This document shows, one piece after another, positions 8,651 to 17,268 of a stretch of 64,000 nucleotides of DNA. Positions within the stretch are counted from its first letter, which is position 1, and each line of letters begins with the position of its first letter. This stretch comes from JAGPUQ01 sp036961295. Lineage in GTDB: Bacteria; Pseudomonadota; Gammaproteobacteria; Pseudomonadales; Porticoccaceae. The position numbers were made by a program, and so were the translations under genes. Location of the stretch: the NCBI GenBank assembly GCA_036961295.1, contig JBALVX010000001.1:1798001-1862000 (forward strand). The letters run 5' to 3'. The notes under the pieces are model-generated. The model made no database searches and had not been told where the DNA came from. It worked only from the letters and a program-made list of their open reading frames with translations.

Positions 8651-9256
8651 TTACAGGTGATCCGTGCGACCAAGGCTAATAATTTCTTTCTGATTTAAGC
8701 AAACCTCGGTCACTCCGGTATTGCTCACCAGATAGTCCTGCCACTTAGCCGTATCGTTTTCTATCAGATGCGACAGCGTAAACGCAATGGCCAAACCGTG
8801 GGCGACCACCACTACATTTTCATTGCTATGACTGTGCCAGAAACCCTCAACCGCCGTCAAAAACCGCTGCGTCACCTCGTAGCGAGTTTCACCGCCCGGT
8901 GCGCGATGATGCTCGTCGGTCATCATCCGATCCACGAAATCCGTCTCATTTTTAAGATCATCAAAACTTCGGCCTTCCCACTCACCAATACCGAACTCCA
9001 CCAAACGTGGATCAATATTAATGCTATGCCCGCCCCCTTCGGCAATTTGCTCGGCGGTGTGTCTGGCGCGCTCTAAGGGACTGGAGTAAATAGCATGAAT
9101 TTCCGGCATATAGTTGTGAAAGTACTTTCCCAGCTTTACCGTTTGCTGCTGACCCGTAGGGTTCAACGGCGTATCGGTATGGCCATGCCAGACCTTATCC
9201 ACATTGGCTGCCGTCTGGCCGTGGCGCACCAGTAATAGCCTACCCTTGGGTTGCAT
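8651..9256 (-). CDS. Histidine phosphatase family protein (phosphoglycerate mutase-like)
   Basis: 201 residues from the ATG at 9256, which has GGAGAG just upstream; an in-frame GTG four codons earlier overlaps that site and is less likely. The phosphohistidine motif LLLVRHGQTAANV is followed by TPLNPTGQQQ, YSSPLERARHTAEQI, the GEWEGRSFDDL acid motif and the second histidine in VVVVAHGLAI. All RHG-family catalytic residues are present. The family includes GpmB, CobC and fructose-bisphosphatase-like enzymes; the sequence does not choose between them. Confidence 0.85.
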   Translation of the reverse strand: MQPKGRLLLVRHGQTAANVDKVWHGHTDTPLNPTGQQQTVKLGKYFHNYMPEIHAIYSSPLERARHTAEQIAEGGGHSINIDPRLVEFGIGEWEGRSFDDLKNETDFVDRMMTDEHHRAPGGETRYEVTQRFLTAVEGFWHSHSNENVVVVAHGLAIAFTLSHLIENDTAKWQDYLVSNTGVTEVCLNQKEIISLGRTDHL

Positions 9257-9460
9257 TGATCTCTCCACACTCGTGCCTTGTCAGGTCGAGCATGATATCA
9301 AATTGGCTTGCCCATGAGACGACACATCTTCGACTGGCTCGTCATTGTTCTACTAAGGTAAGTGTGGCCAGTCAGCCCGTGCCGGAACTCCTATTTATTT
9401 TATTTGAACAAATATTATTCTTATCAGCGCCAGCCAGGCACTACTGACGATACCACCTAA

Positions 9461-9580
9461 TTACAGGTGTAGTTTTGTCTGAATACCGCGGTTATGTTCG
9501 CTAGAAAGTTTACGCCACTGTTTGACACGCTCCAACACCTGTGGGTTAACTAGTGGTTCATAAAAAGATTTGTCAGCCAT
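9461..9580 (-). CDS. Possible small protein or gene fragment, 39 residues
   Basis: An ATG at 9580 opens MADKSFYEPLVNPQV and ends at a TAA at 9461-9463. The sequence is hydrophilic with a helical KQWRKLSSEH segment and looks coding in composition, but I recognise no family and there is no clear ribosome site. It lies between the dioxygenase beta subunit and the phosphatase on the same strand as both. It may be the 5-prime stub of a longer lost gene. Confidence 0.3.
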   Translation of the reverse strand: MADKSFYEPLVNPQVLERVKQWRKLSSEHNRGIQTKLHL

Positions 9581-9669
9581 TTTATTTATACTCGATTTTC
9601 TTGTTGGCATGCAAAATAGATTGTACCCGCACTAGTTTCTCCGACAATTGCTTAGTGCACCGACTCTGT

Positions 9670-10161
9670 TTACACAGGCGTCGCCAACAAGGTTTGTACC
9701 CGCAGGGTATCGTAGATGGCGCGTTTGCTCGCGTACTTCCAGCCGTCGGCAGTCATCACCACCCGATCAAGGTACTGCCCAGTCTGGTAAACCCTGGTTT
9801 CACCGTCTTGCAAGGTTTGCAGCACCGCGTAGCTGGCTTCCATCTCGACTTCCGCAGCAGACGCCGTATTGATCTGAAGGCCGGAGGTGAAATGTCGGTA
9901 AACGTGTGCCTCGTAAATATTTGCTTCGCGTAAGGACAAGACACGATCCTTGAGCATGTCCTTGTTATCGCAGCGCACCAGCGGAATCGGCAACCCGGCG
10001 ATCTCGTTCTCGCGGGGCATAATTTCGTATAAACACTCATCGACAAACAACTCTGGCCAGTCCTCTAGTCGGTCGTTGTCAAGAGTCGCCACGTAGCGCT
10101 CCTGCAATTGCTGCATTTCCCACCACAGCATCATCGCCTGCACACGGTCATCGTTCATCAA
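9670..10161 (-). CDS. Aromatic-ring-hydroxylating dioxygenase, beta subunit
   Basis: 163 residues, the usual length. SnoaL-like fold of the small (structural) subunit of Rieske non-heme iron oxygenases: EMQQLQERYVATLDND near the start, WPELFVDECLYEIMPREN, IYEAHVYRHFTSGLQI and the C-terminal KRAIYDTLRVQTLLATP. It holds no cofactor but is needed for the alpha3beta3 complex. It starts 7 bp after the alpha subunit gene ends, a clear two-gene operon. Confidence 0.88.
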   Translation of the reverse strand: MMNDDRVQAMMLWWEMQQLQERYVATLDNDRLEDWPELFVDECLYEIMPRENEIAGLPIPLVRCDNKDMLKDRVLSLREANIYEAHVYRHFTSGLQINTASAAEVEMEASYAVLQTLQDGETRVYQTGQYLDRVVMTADGWKYASKRAIYDTLRVQTLLATPV

Positions 10162-10168
10162 TCACCCC

Positions 10169-11431
10169 TCACAAATCCATCAGGCGTTGATAGCCGCGCC
10201 AAAAAGTGCGGATTAGTCTTTCGGTAATCATTGAATCGCTTTGTTCGGGTGCATCTCGGGCCATATCGATCAACGAGGTGCGTGTGGGATCGGGTGCGGT
10301 GCCACGCTGCACTAATTCAGTCGCCTCGGTATCTTCCATCGAAATGTAACCGGACGGCCCCACCAGGTTCGCTTGCTTAATGCGCATTGCCCGCAGCTCC
10401 GGGTCATCGTCCTCGTAACCAAAATAATGAAAGATCAATTCAAAATTAGACGGCCCCTTGACCAATAGCTGACGCGCCACCAAGGTATTGTGAATTTGCT
10501 GGATCACCAACTGTGGAAAGATCGGCTGAATATGATTGGTAATCAACTCGTCGTACTCCTGCCGCACATCCAACATCGAGGGGTCGTGCAGACGAATAGC
10601 TTCATTATACGTTTGAATGTTTTGCTGCTTATAGGCGTCGCCCGTGCCTTCCTCGTTACGGGTAGTGGTAAGAATACTGTGCAACCCATATTGCTCATCT
10701 GCGATGGTCCGCACTTTCATGCCCACCCGCGCGATATTAAAGGTCGAGTGAAACAAATGTAGCAGGCTAGCGTGATAGGGGTCTTTGACGTTTTCGAGAT
10801 ACAGCTTCCAGTTCGACTTCGAGTATTGACGAGTGCAACCCAGATAGACAATCGGTTTGTGGAAAATCCGATCGACCCAGGGCCGCATTTCAGCCCCGAT
10901 GTAGTCAGACAGAGATTCCACGGCCTCACTGAAAGTAGCGAACACCAGACCTCGATAACTATCTACCCGCAACTTGGTCAATCCGTTACAGGCCGGATCA
11001 AAATCCGCTGGCATACCTTTCATGTGCTTCATGCCGCGACTGAAGGGCACTCCGGATAAATTCCCGCGAGTGTCGTAGTTCCACTGGTGGTACACACAAG
11101 TATGGGACAGGGTATTACCGCGCGGCGTGCGACATACCATCGCGCCGCGATGGGCGCAGCGATTTACCCAGCAAGCAAGTTCGCCTTCTTCAGTGCGAGT
11201 CATCACCACCGGCGTATCGCCGACATAAGTAGATTTAAAATCGCCAGGGTTGGGAATTTCTACCTCGAGCCCGAGAAAACTCCAGGTCGGCCCACGAAAA
11301 ATTCGCTCCTGCTCGCGGGCGTAAATTTCTGGTGAACTAAACACGGCGTAGGGAACTCGAGAACCATCATCCCGCGGAAACCGTAATGGGGCTTCCGTTT
11401 CATTCTGCCCGACTTTATCGGAGACAATCAT
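10169..11431 (-). CDS. Aromatic-ring-hydroxylating dioxygenase, alpha (Rieske) subunit
   Basis: 420 residues. The Rieske [2Fe-2S] ligands are in WVNRCAHRGAMVCR (C-x-H) and SHTCVYHQWNY (C-x2-H), residues about 88-120. The mononuclear iron site is in ENVKDPYHASLLHLFH (D-x2-H-x4-H). It would use electrons from a reductase chain to add O2 to an aromatic ring; the N-terminal part and PYHASLLHL resemble the anthranilate/salicylate/benzoate branch, which suggests an aromatic acid substrate, but the substrate cannot be read from sequence. No ferredoxin or reductase gene lies on either side, so electrons must come from proteins encoded elsewhere. Confidence 0.9.
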   Translation of the reverse strand: MIVSDKVGQNETEAPLRFPRDDGSRVPYAVFSSPEIYAREQERIFRGPTWSFLGLEVEIPNPGDFKSTYVGDTPVVMTRTEEGELACWVNRCAHRGAMVCRTPRGNTLSHTCVYHQWNYDTRGNLSGVPFSRGMKHMKGMPADFDPACNGLTKLRVDSYRGLVFATFSEAVESLSDYIGAEMRPWVDRIFHKPIVYLGCTRQYSKSNWKLYLENVKDPYHASLLHLFHSTFNIARVGMKVRTIADEQYGLHSILTTTRNEEGTGDAYKQQNIQTYNEAIRLHDPSMLDVRQEYDELITNHIQPIFPQLVIQQIHNTLVARQLLVKGPSNFELIFHYFGYEDDDPELRAMRIKQANLVGPSGYISMEDTEATELVQRGTAPDPTRTSLIDMARDAPEQSDSMITERLIRTFWRGYQRLMDL

Positions 11432-11874
11432 TGGCTTTGAACCCCATTATCGGCTATCAGGGAAGTATCAGTGGAACAAACACCTATTTCCGACGAGTCT
11501 ACCGCTGTATCGGTCGAAGATGCAAACCGTGACTCTACACAGCTTTGCCACTAAGTACTTTAAAGCTAGCCCTGGCCAGGAGGCACCATCAGATTTGCTT
11601 GCCAGTAATGATATCCACCACTGCTTGTTGATTCATATCTCGCGCCAAATCATAGGCAGAAAACCCACAAAGGTTTCAGCATCAGCAGCAATAAGCCGGT
11701 CACATTGCAGTTTTTTTCAACCTTCTCTACAGACATACCAAGCCCCTAATCTCTCATTATCTTGTTTTTACACTATTTTCTATTATAGTAACGGCTAATA
11801 CGCTACAACACCCTGTACTAGCACACATTTTTAACCCGTAACTCTCCCGATCCACAACATAGAAGGAACACCTC
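11432..11874. other. Intergenic region with gene remnants
   Basis: 443 bp between the dioxygenase and ppiC. On the plus strand a GTG at 11471 after GGAAG opens a 27-codon frame (VEQTPISDESTAVSVEDANR) that stops at 11554 and looks like the beginning of a lost divergent gene. On the minus strand 11589-11666 reads like the end of an ankyrin repeat protein. The rest is AT-rich and should hold the ppiC promoter. The segment looks like deletion debris rather than a designed regulatory region. Confidence 0.45.
11589..11666 (-). pseudogene. Remnant of an ankyrin-repeat protein C-terminus
   Basis: The minus strand reads GFSAYDLARDMNQQAVVDII then TGKQI and a TGA. This matches the ankyrin consensus (G-x-T/S-A-x-D-L-A ... 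V-V-x-x-L/I). Upstream the frame is closed by a TGA, and the neighbouring frame continues with a plausible preceding segment (IAADAETFVG), so a frameshift is likely too. Too short to be functional; identification rests on a single repeat. Confidence 0.3.
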
Positions 11875-12156
11875 ATGGCTACAGCAAGCGCAAGACACAT
11901 CCTGGTTTCTGACGAAGCCCAGTGCCAACAGCTTAAAACCGAAATTCAAGGCGGCGCAGATTTTGCCGACGTAGCGAAGCAACACTCTTCTTGCCCCTCC
12001 GGCTCTAACGGTGGCGACCTGGGCGAATTCGGCCCCGGTATGATGGTGCCTGAGTTTGACAAAGTGGTATTCAGCGCCGACGTTAATACCGTTCAAGGTC
12101 CAGTGAAAACTCAGTTTGGTTATCATCTGTTAGAAGTCACCGCGCGCAGCGAATAA
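11875..12156 (+). CDS. ppiC: Parvulin-type peptidyl-prolyl cis-trans isomerase
   Basis: 93 residues, the length of E. coli PpiC. RHILVSDEAQCQQLK, GGADFADVAKQHSSCPSGSNGGDLGEF, MVPEFDKVVF and TQFGYHLLEV are the conserved parvulin blocks, including the two active-site histidines and the Cys of the family. A free-standing cytoplasmic prolyl isomerase. AGAAGGA is well placed before the ATG, and a rho-independent terminator follows, so the gene is monocistronic. Confidence 0.93.
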   Translation: MATASARHILVSDEAQCQQLKTEIQGGADFADVAKQHSSCPSGSNGGDLGEFGPGMMVPEFDKVVFSADVNTVQGPVKTQFGYHLLEVTARSE

Positions 12157-12173
12157 CGCGCGAATCGACTACT

Positions 12174-12210
12174 AAGGGTCTGCTTACTTAACTGGAGCAG
12201 GCCCTTTTTT
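12174..12210 (+). terminator. Rho-independent terminator of ppiC
   Basis: AAGGGTCTGCT (12174-12184) pairs with AGCAGGCCCTT (12196-12206) with one G-T pair, loop of about 11 nt, then a run of T. It lies 18 bp after the ppiC stop. Confidence 0.85.
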
Positions 12211-12415
12211 GAAGCAGCTCCTTTTTTAAAAATTTCGCAAAACTCTACACAGATCAACTAACCTCGAAATTCCAACGAAAACACCGTCCGACGCTGTAGT
12301 TAGCCGCTGCAAACCCAGGCCAGATATGGCATATTGCCGTCCGCAAACTTCGCGATGCGCTCAAGCGCTTTGCGCCGACGATCTCCGAACCCATCACTGC
12401 CAGAGGATACCGTAG

Positions 12416-13732
12416 ATGAACCCTCGTTTAGCTGCTCAACGTGCGCAGCGACCCTGCTCCCGCATATCATCAAGCAAAAGCAAGCCATTCAACCTCGCAA
12501 TGTTAACGGCGCTATCAATGGCGGCATTATTGACCAGCGCTCCTACTCTCGCTGCCATCGATGACGCCACATTGCTAAGGCTGATCAAACAAGTTGAAGC
12601 CCTCACCGAGAAGGTCGACAAACTTGAAAACGCCGACCAAAAACTGCGCGAAGAAAATATCGCCTTGCGTAACCAGGTCAAAGCGTTTTCCGCGATGTCC
12701 AGCAAGAGCGCCGAAAAACTAGCCTGGACAGATCGCGTTAAACTCAGTGGCGACCTGCGCTACCGTTACGAGAATATTGACGATGAAACCAAAGCCAGTG
12801 ATCGCAATCGCTCCCGGGTTCGCGCCCGTATCGAAGTCCAAACCCAGATCAACAATGACTGGATGATTGGCCTAGGTTTGGCATCTGGCAGCGACAACCC
12901 CACCTCGACCAACCAGACCCTCGGTGCGGGGGGGTCATCCAAAGGCATTAATCTGGATTTGGCCTACTTCGACTACTCCGGTTTTACCAACACTCATGTT
13001 CTTGGCGGTAAATTTAAAACCCCCTTTTACAGACCTGGCAAGAACGGTTTGATCTGGGACGGCGACTATCGCCCCGAAGGTCTGGCCGTGCAATACGACA
13101 ACGGCATCTTGTTTGCTAACGGTGCCTACCTCTATCTCGAAAGCGACAACAAGGCGGGCGACCAGGATGCCGAAAGTATTTGGGGCGCCCAGTTCGGTCT
13201 AAAGACCGCGTTTAGCGATACCACTCATCTTATTATCGGGTTGAGTTATTACGACTTTGCTGTTGCTGGTAGCAAGCCGTTTATCGATGACGACAGCTTC
13301 GGCAACACCCTGGTGTTGAACGGCGCAGATATGGTCTACTTAAACGATTATCAGGAACTCGAACTGTTTGGCGAACTGGCCTTCAAAGTCGGCGATCTGC
13401 CCGCCAGCGTGTTCTTCGACTGGGTAGAAAATCAAGATGCAAACGATGACGACACTGGTTGGGCTGCAGGCGCGCAATTAGGTAAGGCAAAAAACCCCGG
13501 TACCTGGCAACTGGCTTATATTTATGAAGACCTGGAGGCGGATGCCGTATTCGGGCTGACCACTGATTCCGACTTTTCCGGTGGCGGCACTAATGGCAAA
13601 GGCCATCTAATAAAAGCCGCCTACGCTCTGGATAAGAACGTGGCACTGGCACTAAGCTATTATATTAACGAAGGCGGCGATCTCGAAACCGATTTCGACC
13701 GCCTGCAAATGGATTTAAAACTAAAATATTAA
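12416..13732 (+). CDS. Putative outer-membrane porin (Porin_5 type) with coiled-coil N-terminus
   Basis: 438 residues. A signal peptide (hydrophobic core LTALSMAALLTSAPTLA at about 30-46) is followed by a heptad-like coiled coil (LLRLIKQVEALTEKVDKLE, about 53-90) and then alternating amphipathic strands to a C-terminal aromatic, LKLKY, as in outer-membrane barrels. The conserved KLSGDLRYRYENID and NRSRVRARIEVQ are typical of the putative porin family PF16930. The N-terminal coiled coil suggests a trimer. The first about 28 residues ahead of the hydrophobic core are unusually long; GAGGA about 10 nt upstream supports the ATG at 12416. Confidence 0.85.
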   Translation: MNPRLAAQRAQRPCSRISSSKSKPFNLAMLTALSMAALLTSAPTLAAIDDATLLRLIKQVEALTEKVDKLENADQKLREENIALRNQVKAFSAMSSKSAEKLAWTDRVKLSGDLRYRYENIDDETKASDRNRSRVRARIEVQTQINNDWMIGLGLASGSDNPTSTNQTLGAGGSSKGINLDLAYFDYSGFTNTHVLGGKFKTPFYRPGKNGLIWDGDYRPEGLAVQYDNGILFANGAYLYLESDNKAGDQDAESIWGAQFGLKTAFSDTTHLIIGLSYYDFAVAGSKPFIDDDSFGNTLVLNGADMVYLNDYQELELFGELAFKVGDLPASVFFDWVENQDANDDDTGWAAGAQLGKAKNPGTWQLAYIYEDLEADAVFGLTTDSDFSGGGTNGKGHLIKAAYALDKNVALALSYYINEGGDLETDFDRLQMDLKLKY

Positions 13733-13780
13733 TGTCGCAGTGGTTAAATAAAACCGCTCTTAACACACGGAGAATACACT

Positions 13781-14188
13781 TTGAATGTCCTCAACCTAAG
13801 CAAACCCACCATCCTTCTAATAGCGCTTACTAGCTTGTGCTTTTCCGCCATCGCCGAACAACAAACCGACTGGCTAGAGCCACACGTAGACTACGAAGGT
13901 AAAATTATCGGTGCCAAAGTACGCAGCATAGAAACCTTGGAATCTGGAGACAGTAAACGCGTGACCCTTTCCATCCCCAAAGATGCCATTGCTACTACCG
14001 CTGAAATCGAAGAAATTGTCGTCGTCGGCAAAGCACTGAAACAAGACGACGAACCCAGCAAAACAAAAATACGTTACGAGTGGACCAGCGATTATGACAA
14101 CGATCACTACGGCCTGATTATCACTATCGGAAAAGCCACAAACTTTCCGATTCGCCTGTATTTAAACGGCGACACAGAAACACCTTAA
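13781..14188 (+). CDS. Exported protein of unknown function, downstream of the porin
   Basis: 135 residues from a TTG start at 13781 with ACGGAG about 8 nt upstream. Hydrophobic signal peptide ending in CFSAIAEQ, then a small acidic domain with EIEEIVVVGKAL and a C-terminal strand pair GLIITIGKATNFPIRLYLNG. No family recognised. It begins 48 bp after the porin stop with the same orientation, so the two are probably cotranscribed and it may serve the porin or its substrate. That is inference from position. Confidence 0.7.
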   Translation: MNVLNLSKPTILLIALTSLCFSAIAEQQTDWLEPHVDYEGKIIGAKVRSIETLESGDSKRVTLSIPKDAIATTAEIEEIVVVGKALKQDDEPSKTKIRYEWTSDYDNDHYGLIITIGKATNFPIRLYLNGDTETP

Positions 14189-14294
14189 ACGATAAAGCAG
14201 GCGAGCTTGCAGAGAAGAATGAATTCTAAGCGCACCGAACACGGCCGTGCTACGCTCTCAATCATAGAGAGATATCACCCAACGGATCGCCCGC

Positions 14295-14768
14295 GTGAAA
14301 AAATTTGCTGTTTTTGTCGATGTACAAAATATTTACTACACCACTCGCCAAGCCTATGGCCGCCAATTTAACTACCGGAAACTTTGGCAAAGGATAAGCG
14401 AGCAAGGTGAAATCATCTCAGCAACCGCCTACGCCACTAACCGTGGCGACGATAATCAAATAAAATTTCAGGACGCCCTGAAACATATCGGCTTTACCAT
14501 AAAACTCAAACCTTACATTCAACGCAGTGACGGTTCTGCCAAAGGCGATTGGGACGTAGGCATTACCATCGATATTATGGACACCGCAAAAGACGTGGAC
14601 ACCGTTGTCTTGCTATCCGGAGACGGGGATTTTGATTTGCTATTAGAAAAAATAACAAAGGATTATGGTGTGAGCGCCGAAGTCTATGGCGTACCCGCAC
14701 TTACCGCTAAATCGCTAATTGACGCAGCTAGCGTTTTTCACCCCATTGAAAGTGACTTGTTGCTTTAA
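14295..14768 (+). CDS. NYN-domain (LabA/DUF88) ribonuclease-like protein
   Basis: 157 residues from a GTG. The PIN-like NYN fold is shown by the N-terminal KFAVFVDVQNIYY (first acidic residue), KGDWDVGITIDIM (second) and VVLLSGDGDFDLLLEK (third and fourth acidic residues), all conserved. NYN proteins of the LabA group are thought to be RNA-acting nucleases; this one lacks the C-terminal OST/LOTUS domain of longer relatives. It stands alone, convergent with hipA, with 41 bp between stops. Confidence 0.85.
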   Translation: MKKFAVFVDVQNIYYTTRQAYGRQFNYRKLWQRISEQGEIISATAYATNRGDDNQIKFQDALKHIGFTIKLKPYIQRSDGSAKGDWDVGITIDIMDTAKDVDTVVLLSGDGDFDLLLEKITKDYGVSAEVYGVPALTAKSLIDAASVFHPIESDLLL

Positions 14769-14809
14769 AACCATTTTAGAGAAACTTGAAGGAAACTTTA
14801 ATTCAACGC

Positions 14810-16186
14810 CTATCGATCAAACTGATCATCAATCCGAAGGTTACGCTGCACCTCTTCCTGTAATGGTAAAAACACCCCCGCCTGTTGCGCATAGCTGGGC
14901 CACTGGCGCACCACCTCCAGGACACGGTGAATAATTTTTGGCGCCTCGCGAGAAAAGTTGGTGATCAGGTTAGCAACCACTAGAAAATCATCCAGGGTGA
15001 AATTGTCGCGCTTACCATTCAGCGAAAGCTGATGGGAATCTACCCAGGGCGAGCCTTTTTTGTAACTGTAGGCCACATCAAACGCTGGCGACAAACGCCA
15101 CTGAGCACCTGGCCCATCCATTAAAAAACCAAAATTTTTGGTGTGGTCGTCGTGGTTGCGCGCGATCACGTTAAATACCATACGGCGAAAAATTTCTATC
15201 GCATCCGCACGTGGTAATTTTAATTGTCGAGCCACGGCAAGCAATTGCTCGTAGCTGTATGCACCGGGAGCTCTATAATCCGCGTGATCCATCGCACACA
15301 ATGACACATAGTGCAGCTTACGGTTGCCGACCCGTTCAAAGCGCCGCGTCATAAAATGGGCGCGCCCACCTTCCTCCAGCAACTCCGACGGGGAAATGTT
15401 AATCCCGACATCTTTTGCCATCAGATAATACGCATACTCCATGCGCCCAAAACCCTGGGGATCACCAAAGCTCTCACTATCGACTTTGTGCTCTTCAACG
15501 CCGTCAAACTTCAACAGGTAATGCTCAAAACCCGGTGGAGCATCCACTTGCCCGGAACGTAGCTGCGACCGATCCGCATTGACCGCCACCACCGCCTTGG
15601 CCCGAGCACCTCCCGCCGAAGTGCCCACCCGCAAAATCGCCTGCATCGCATCATTACTACCAACAACATTATTGTTATCGTTTTGCCTGGCGTGTTTAAC
15701 CGCAGCACCTGATTGAATACCCTGTTGCAGGTGCATCCTCTCATCCAACACCGTTTGCGCCATCACCACGAGAGAATCCAGAACCAGATCTGTCCCCTCT
15801 TCACTACCCCGATCAATACCTCGATCTATGGCAGGTAAAAATTCCAGCGCGCCCATGCCCCGACTACCGGTATAGAGCAGGCGCTCCACCGGCGTAAAAG
15901 AATCCGCATCACGACCCGCTCGCGTCAGCCAGGCGTTGATCACCGCATTGCCAAAGTCGTCCGGCAAGGCATCGGCGAATACGGCGGGCAGGCCGCGAAA
16001 CGTCAGAAAATTTAATCCCGGAAATTGATACCTGGTCGCCGCCAGGGGCATACGCAGAGGCGCTATCTCACACCCCAGCTCACGCCACTCCGGTGAAAAT
16101 TCAAAGGTGCTGATACCACTGGCAGGATCATACGCCAGCGCCCCCACCTGCTTACCCCACAGACAAACTTCGGCCAGGTTTTCCAT
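14810..16186 (-). CDS. hipA: HipA-type serine/threonine kinase toxin
   Basis: About 458 residues from the ATG at 16186 (MENLAEVCLWGK), near E. coli HipA size (440). Features: N-terminal subdomain AEVCLWGKQVGALAYDP, the PVERLLYTGSRGMGALEF block, the ATP-contact/autophosphorylation loop TSAGGARAKAVV, the central LLKFDGV, catalytic NHDDHTKNFGFLM (H-x-D-x4-N) and SPAFDVAYS (DFD-like metal motif). E. coli HipA phosphorylates GltX and causes persistence. The frame opens 27 codons earlier, overlapping hipB, but that part is not conserved. hipB lies 19 bp upstream in the same operon. Confidence 0.88.
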   Translation of the reverse strand: MENLAEVCLWGKQVGALAYDPASGISTFEFSPEWRELGCEIAPLRMPLAATRYQFPGLNFLTFRGLPAVFADALPDDFGNAVINAWLTRAGRDADSFTPVERLLYTGSRGMGALEFLPAIDRGIDRGSEEGTDLVLDSLVVMAQTVLDERMHLQQGIQSGAAVKHARQNDNNNVVGSNDAMQAILRVGTSAGGARAKAVVAVNADRSQLRSGQVDAPPGFEHYLLKFDGVEEHKVDSESFGDPQGFGRMEYAYYLMAKDVGINISPSELLEEGGRAHFMTRRFERVGNRKLHYVSLCAMDHADYRAPGAYSYEQLLAVARQLKLPRADAIEIFRRMVFNVIARNHDDHTKNFGFLMDGPGAQWRLSPAFDVAYSYKKGSPWVDSHQLSLNGKRDNFTLDDFLVVANLITNFSREAPKIIHRVLEVVRQWPSYAQQAGVFLPLQEEVQRNLRIDDQFDR

Positions 16187-16205
16187 ATCTAAGCTAAAGC
16201 CTCCA

Positions 16206-16553
16206 TTACCAATCCAGCCCTTCAGGTTTTTCCCCGCTGACTTCACCACCCGCTCCGCGGCTACCACTCGCTCGTTGTCGCTGCTTACCCTTCAGCTTCA
16301 GTTGCTGTAGGGGGCTGGGAACGGTTTCCGGCACAAAACCTTCAACCAGGGCCAGCTGATCCAGCGCCCGCAGCACCGCGATCACATTGGTAAACTTGCC
16401 CTGCCCGGCAACTAACTTTGCGTAACTGACCCGCGACAAACCCACCGCCTCGGCCAACTGTTGCTGGGTCAGATTCCTCTCCAGCCGCATCTGCTCAATA
16501 CGCTGCCCTATCTCCGCAGCCACGGCCTGGTCTGTCATCGCATTAAAATTCAT
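16206..16553 (-). CDS. hipB: HipB-type antitoxin, XRE helix-turn-helix
   Basis: About 115 residues from the ATG at 16553. EIGQRIEQMRLERNLTQQQL / AEAVGLSRVSYAKLVAGQG is a standard Cro/CI helix-turn-helix. The remaining about 50 residues are a linker and a basic Gly-rich tail that probably contacts HipA. The open frame extends to 16592 but that would overlap a perfect inverted repeat (16581-16610) likely to be the operator, so the later ATG is preferred. The gene precedes hipA as in known hipBA operons, and HipB is expected to repress its own promoter. Confidence 0.85.
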   Translation of the reverse strand: MNFNAMTDQAVAAEIGQRIEQMRLERNLTQQQLAEAVGLSRVSYAKLVAGQGKFTNVIAVLRALDQLALVEGFVPETVPSPLQQLKLKGKQRQRASGSRGAGGEVSGEKPEGLDW

Positions 16554-16580
16554 AAGGCATAGATTCCTATTCTTAATAGA

Positions 16581-16610
16581 CAATAAAACCATTAGTGATA
16601 AGTTTTATTG
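16581..16610. promoter_or_regulatory. Probable HipB operator: 9-bp perfect inverted repeat
   Basis: CAATAAAAC (16581-16589) and GTTTTATTG (16602-16610) are perfect complements separated by 12 bp, so arm centres are 21 bp apart, two helical turns. This fits a dimeric XRE repressor. It lies between the best promoter candidates and the hipB start. Confidence 0.6.
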
Positions 16611-16925
16611 ATTTTATAATAGAATAACGAGCTTGTTCAAAGAATAAACGACAACAAACTATAATGTCAAGTTTTCTATCGTTAGAATGAGAAATATAGC
16701 TATAAAGATAATATATTTTATCTTTATATATCTCAGCGAAGGCTTAACCACACGCCAAAATAACCCTCCTGGCAAGAAAACACAGGGGCAGGCAAGCAAA
16801 GACTCGTGCCAGAAAGATAGCGCCTCATTATCTCAGGTCAGTTTGGCCACGTTATGTTTTCGCGTACACTGGAGTTGTCACAGCAATCAAACACCATAAA
16901 AAAGCATCCTAAACAGGGCCAGGCC
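16611..16925. other. Intergenic region upstream of hipB and of the TIGR02647 gene
   Basis: Apart from the hipBA promoter candidates I see no gene. A 70-codon plus-strand frame at 16687-16899 has an isoleucine-rich start then low-complexity text and is not convincing. The right end must hold the promoter of the gene at 16926. Confidence 0.5.
16613..16670 (-). promoter_or_regulatory. Candidate hipBA promoters
   Basis: On the minus strand two overlapping sigma-70-like pairs occur: TTGACA (16665-16670) with TATTCT (16641-16646), 18-bp spacer; and TTGAAC (16635-16640) with TATAAA (16613-16618), 16-bp spacer. The second ends right before the inverted repeat, where a bound repressor would block initiation or early elongation. 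Confidence 0.5.
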
Positions 16926-17159
16926 ATGTCGTATAATCCGCTTCTTACCGAAGAACTCAACATTCTCGCCCGCTACAACCTTAAAACCACCCAGGAAGGC
17001 GTAAAGATTCACTCCTCCGCCGAACCCGAGGTGGTCGCTGCAGCACAGCGTTTATTTGATAAAGGTTTAGTCTCGCAAGCCGACGGCGGTTACTTAACCG
17101 AGCTGGGTAGAAAAGCCGCGCAACATACGCAGGATTTATTGTTGATTATGCAGGCTTAA
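16926..17159 (+). CDS. TIGR02647 family small protein
   Basis: 77 residues. MSYNPLLTEELNILARYNL, the SSAEPEVVAAAQRLFDKGLV segment and the ADGGYLTELGRKAAQH end match the small conserved TIGR02647 family of gammaproteobacteria, annotated as possible DNA-binding proteins because of a winged-helix-like pattern (helix, helix, then a strand pair L-T-x-L-G). Function not known. The frame is open upstream to 16854, but AGG before the ATG at 16926 and conservation support the shorter form. Confidence 0.75.
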   Translation: MSYNPLLTEELNILARYNLKTTQEGVKIHSSAEPEVVAAAQRLFDKGLVSQADGGYLTELGRKAAQHTQDLLLIMQA

Positions 17160-17268
17160 ACAAACCGCCCAGTCGTCGTTCGGCTTGAGGCCATTCCTTA
17201 AATCGAAACTCCACCAGAGCGCCATTGCGCGCTTATCTATTGCATACCGACCTTTTGCATATCGACAA

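Noticed and set aside
16687..16899. 70-codon plus-strand frame
   Set aside because: No family, no good ribosome site, low-complexity composition; it overlaps the start region of the TIGR02647 gene.
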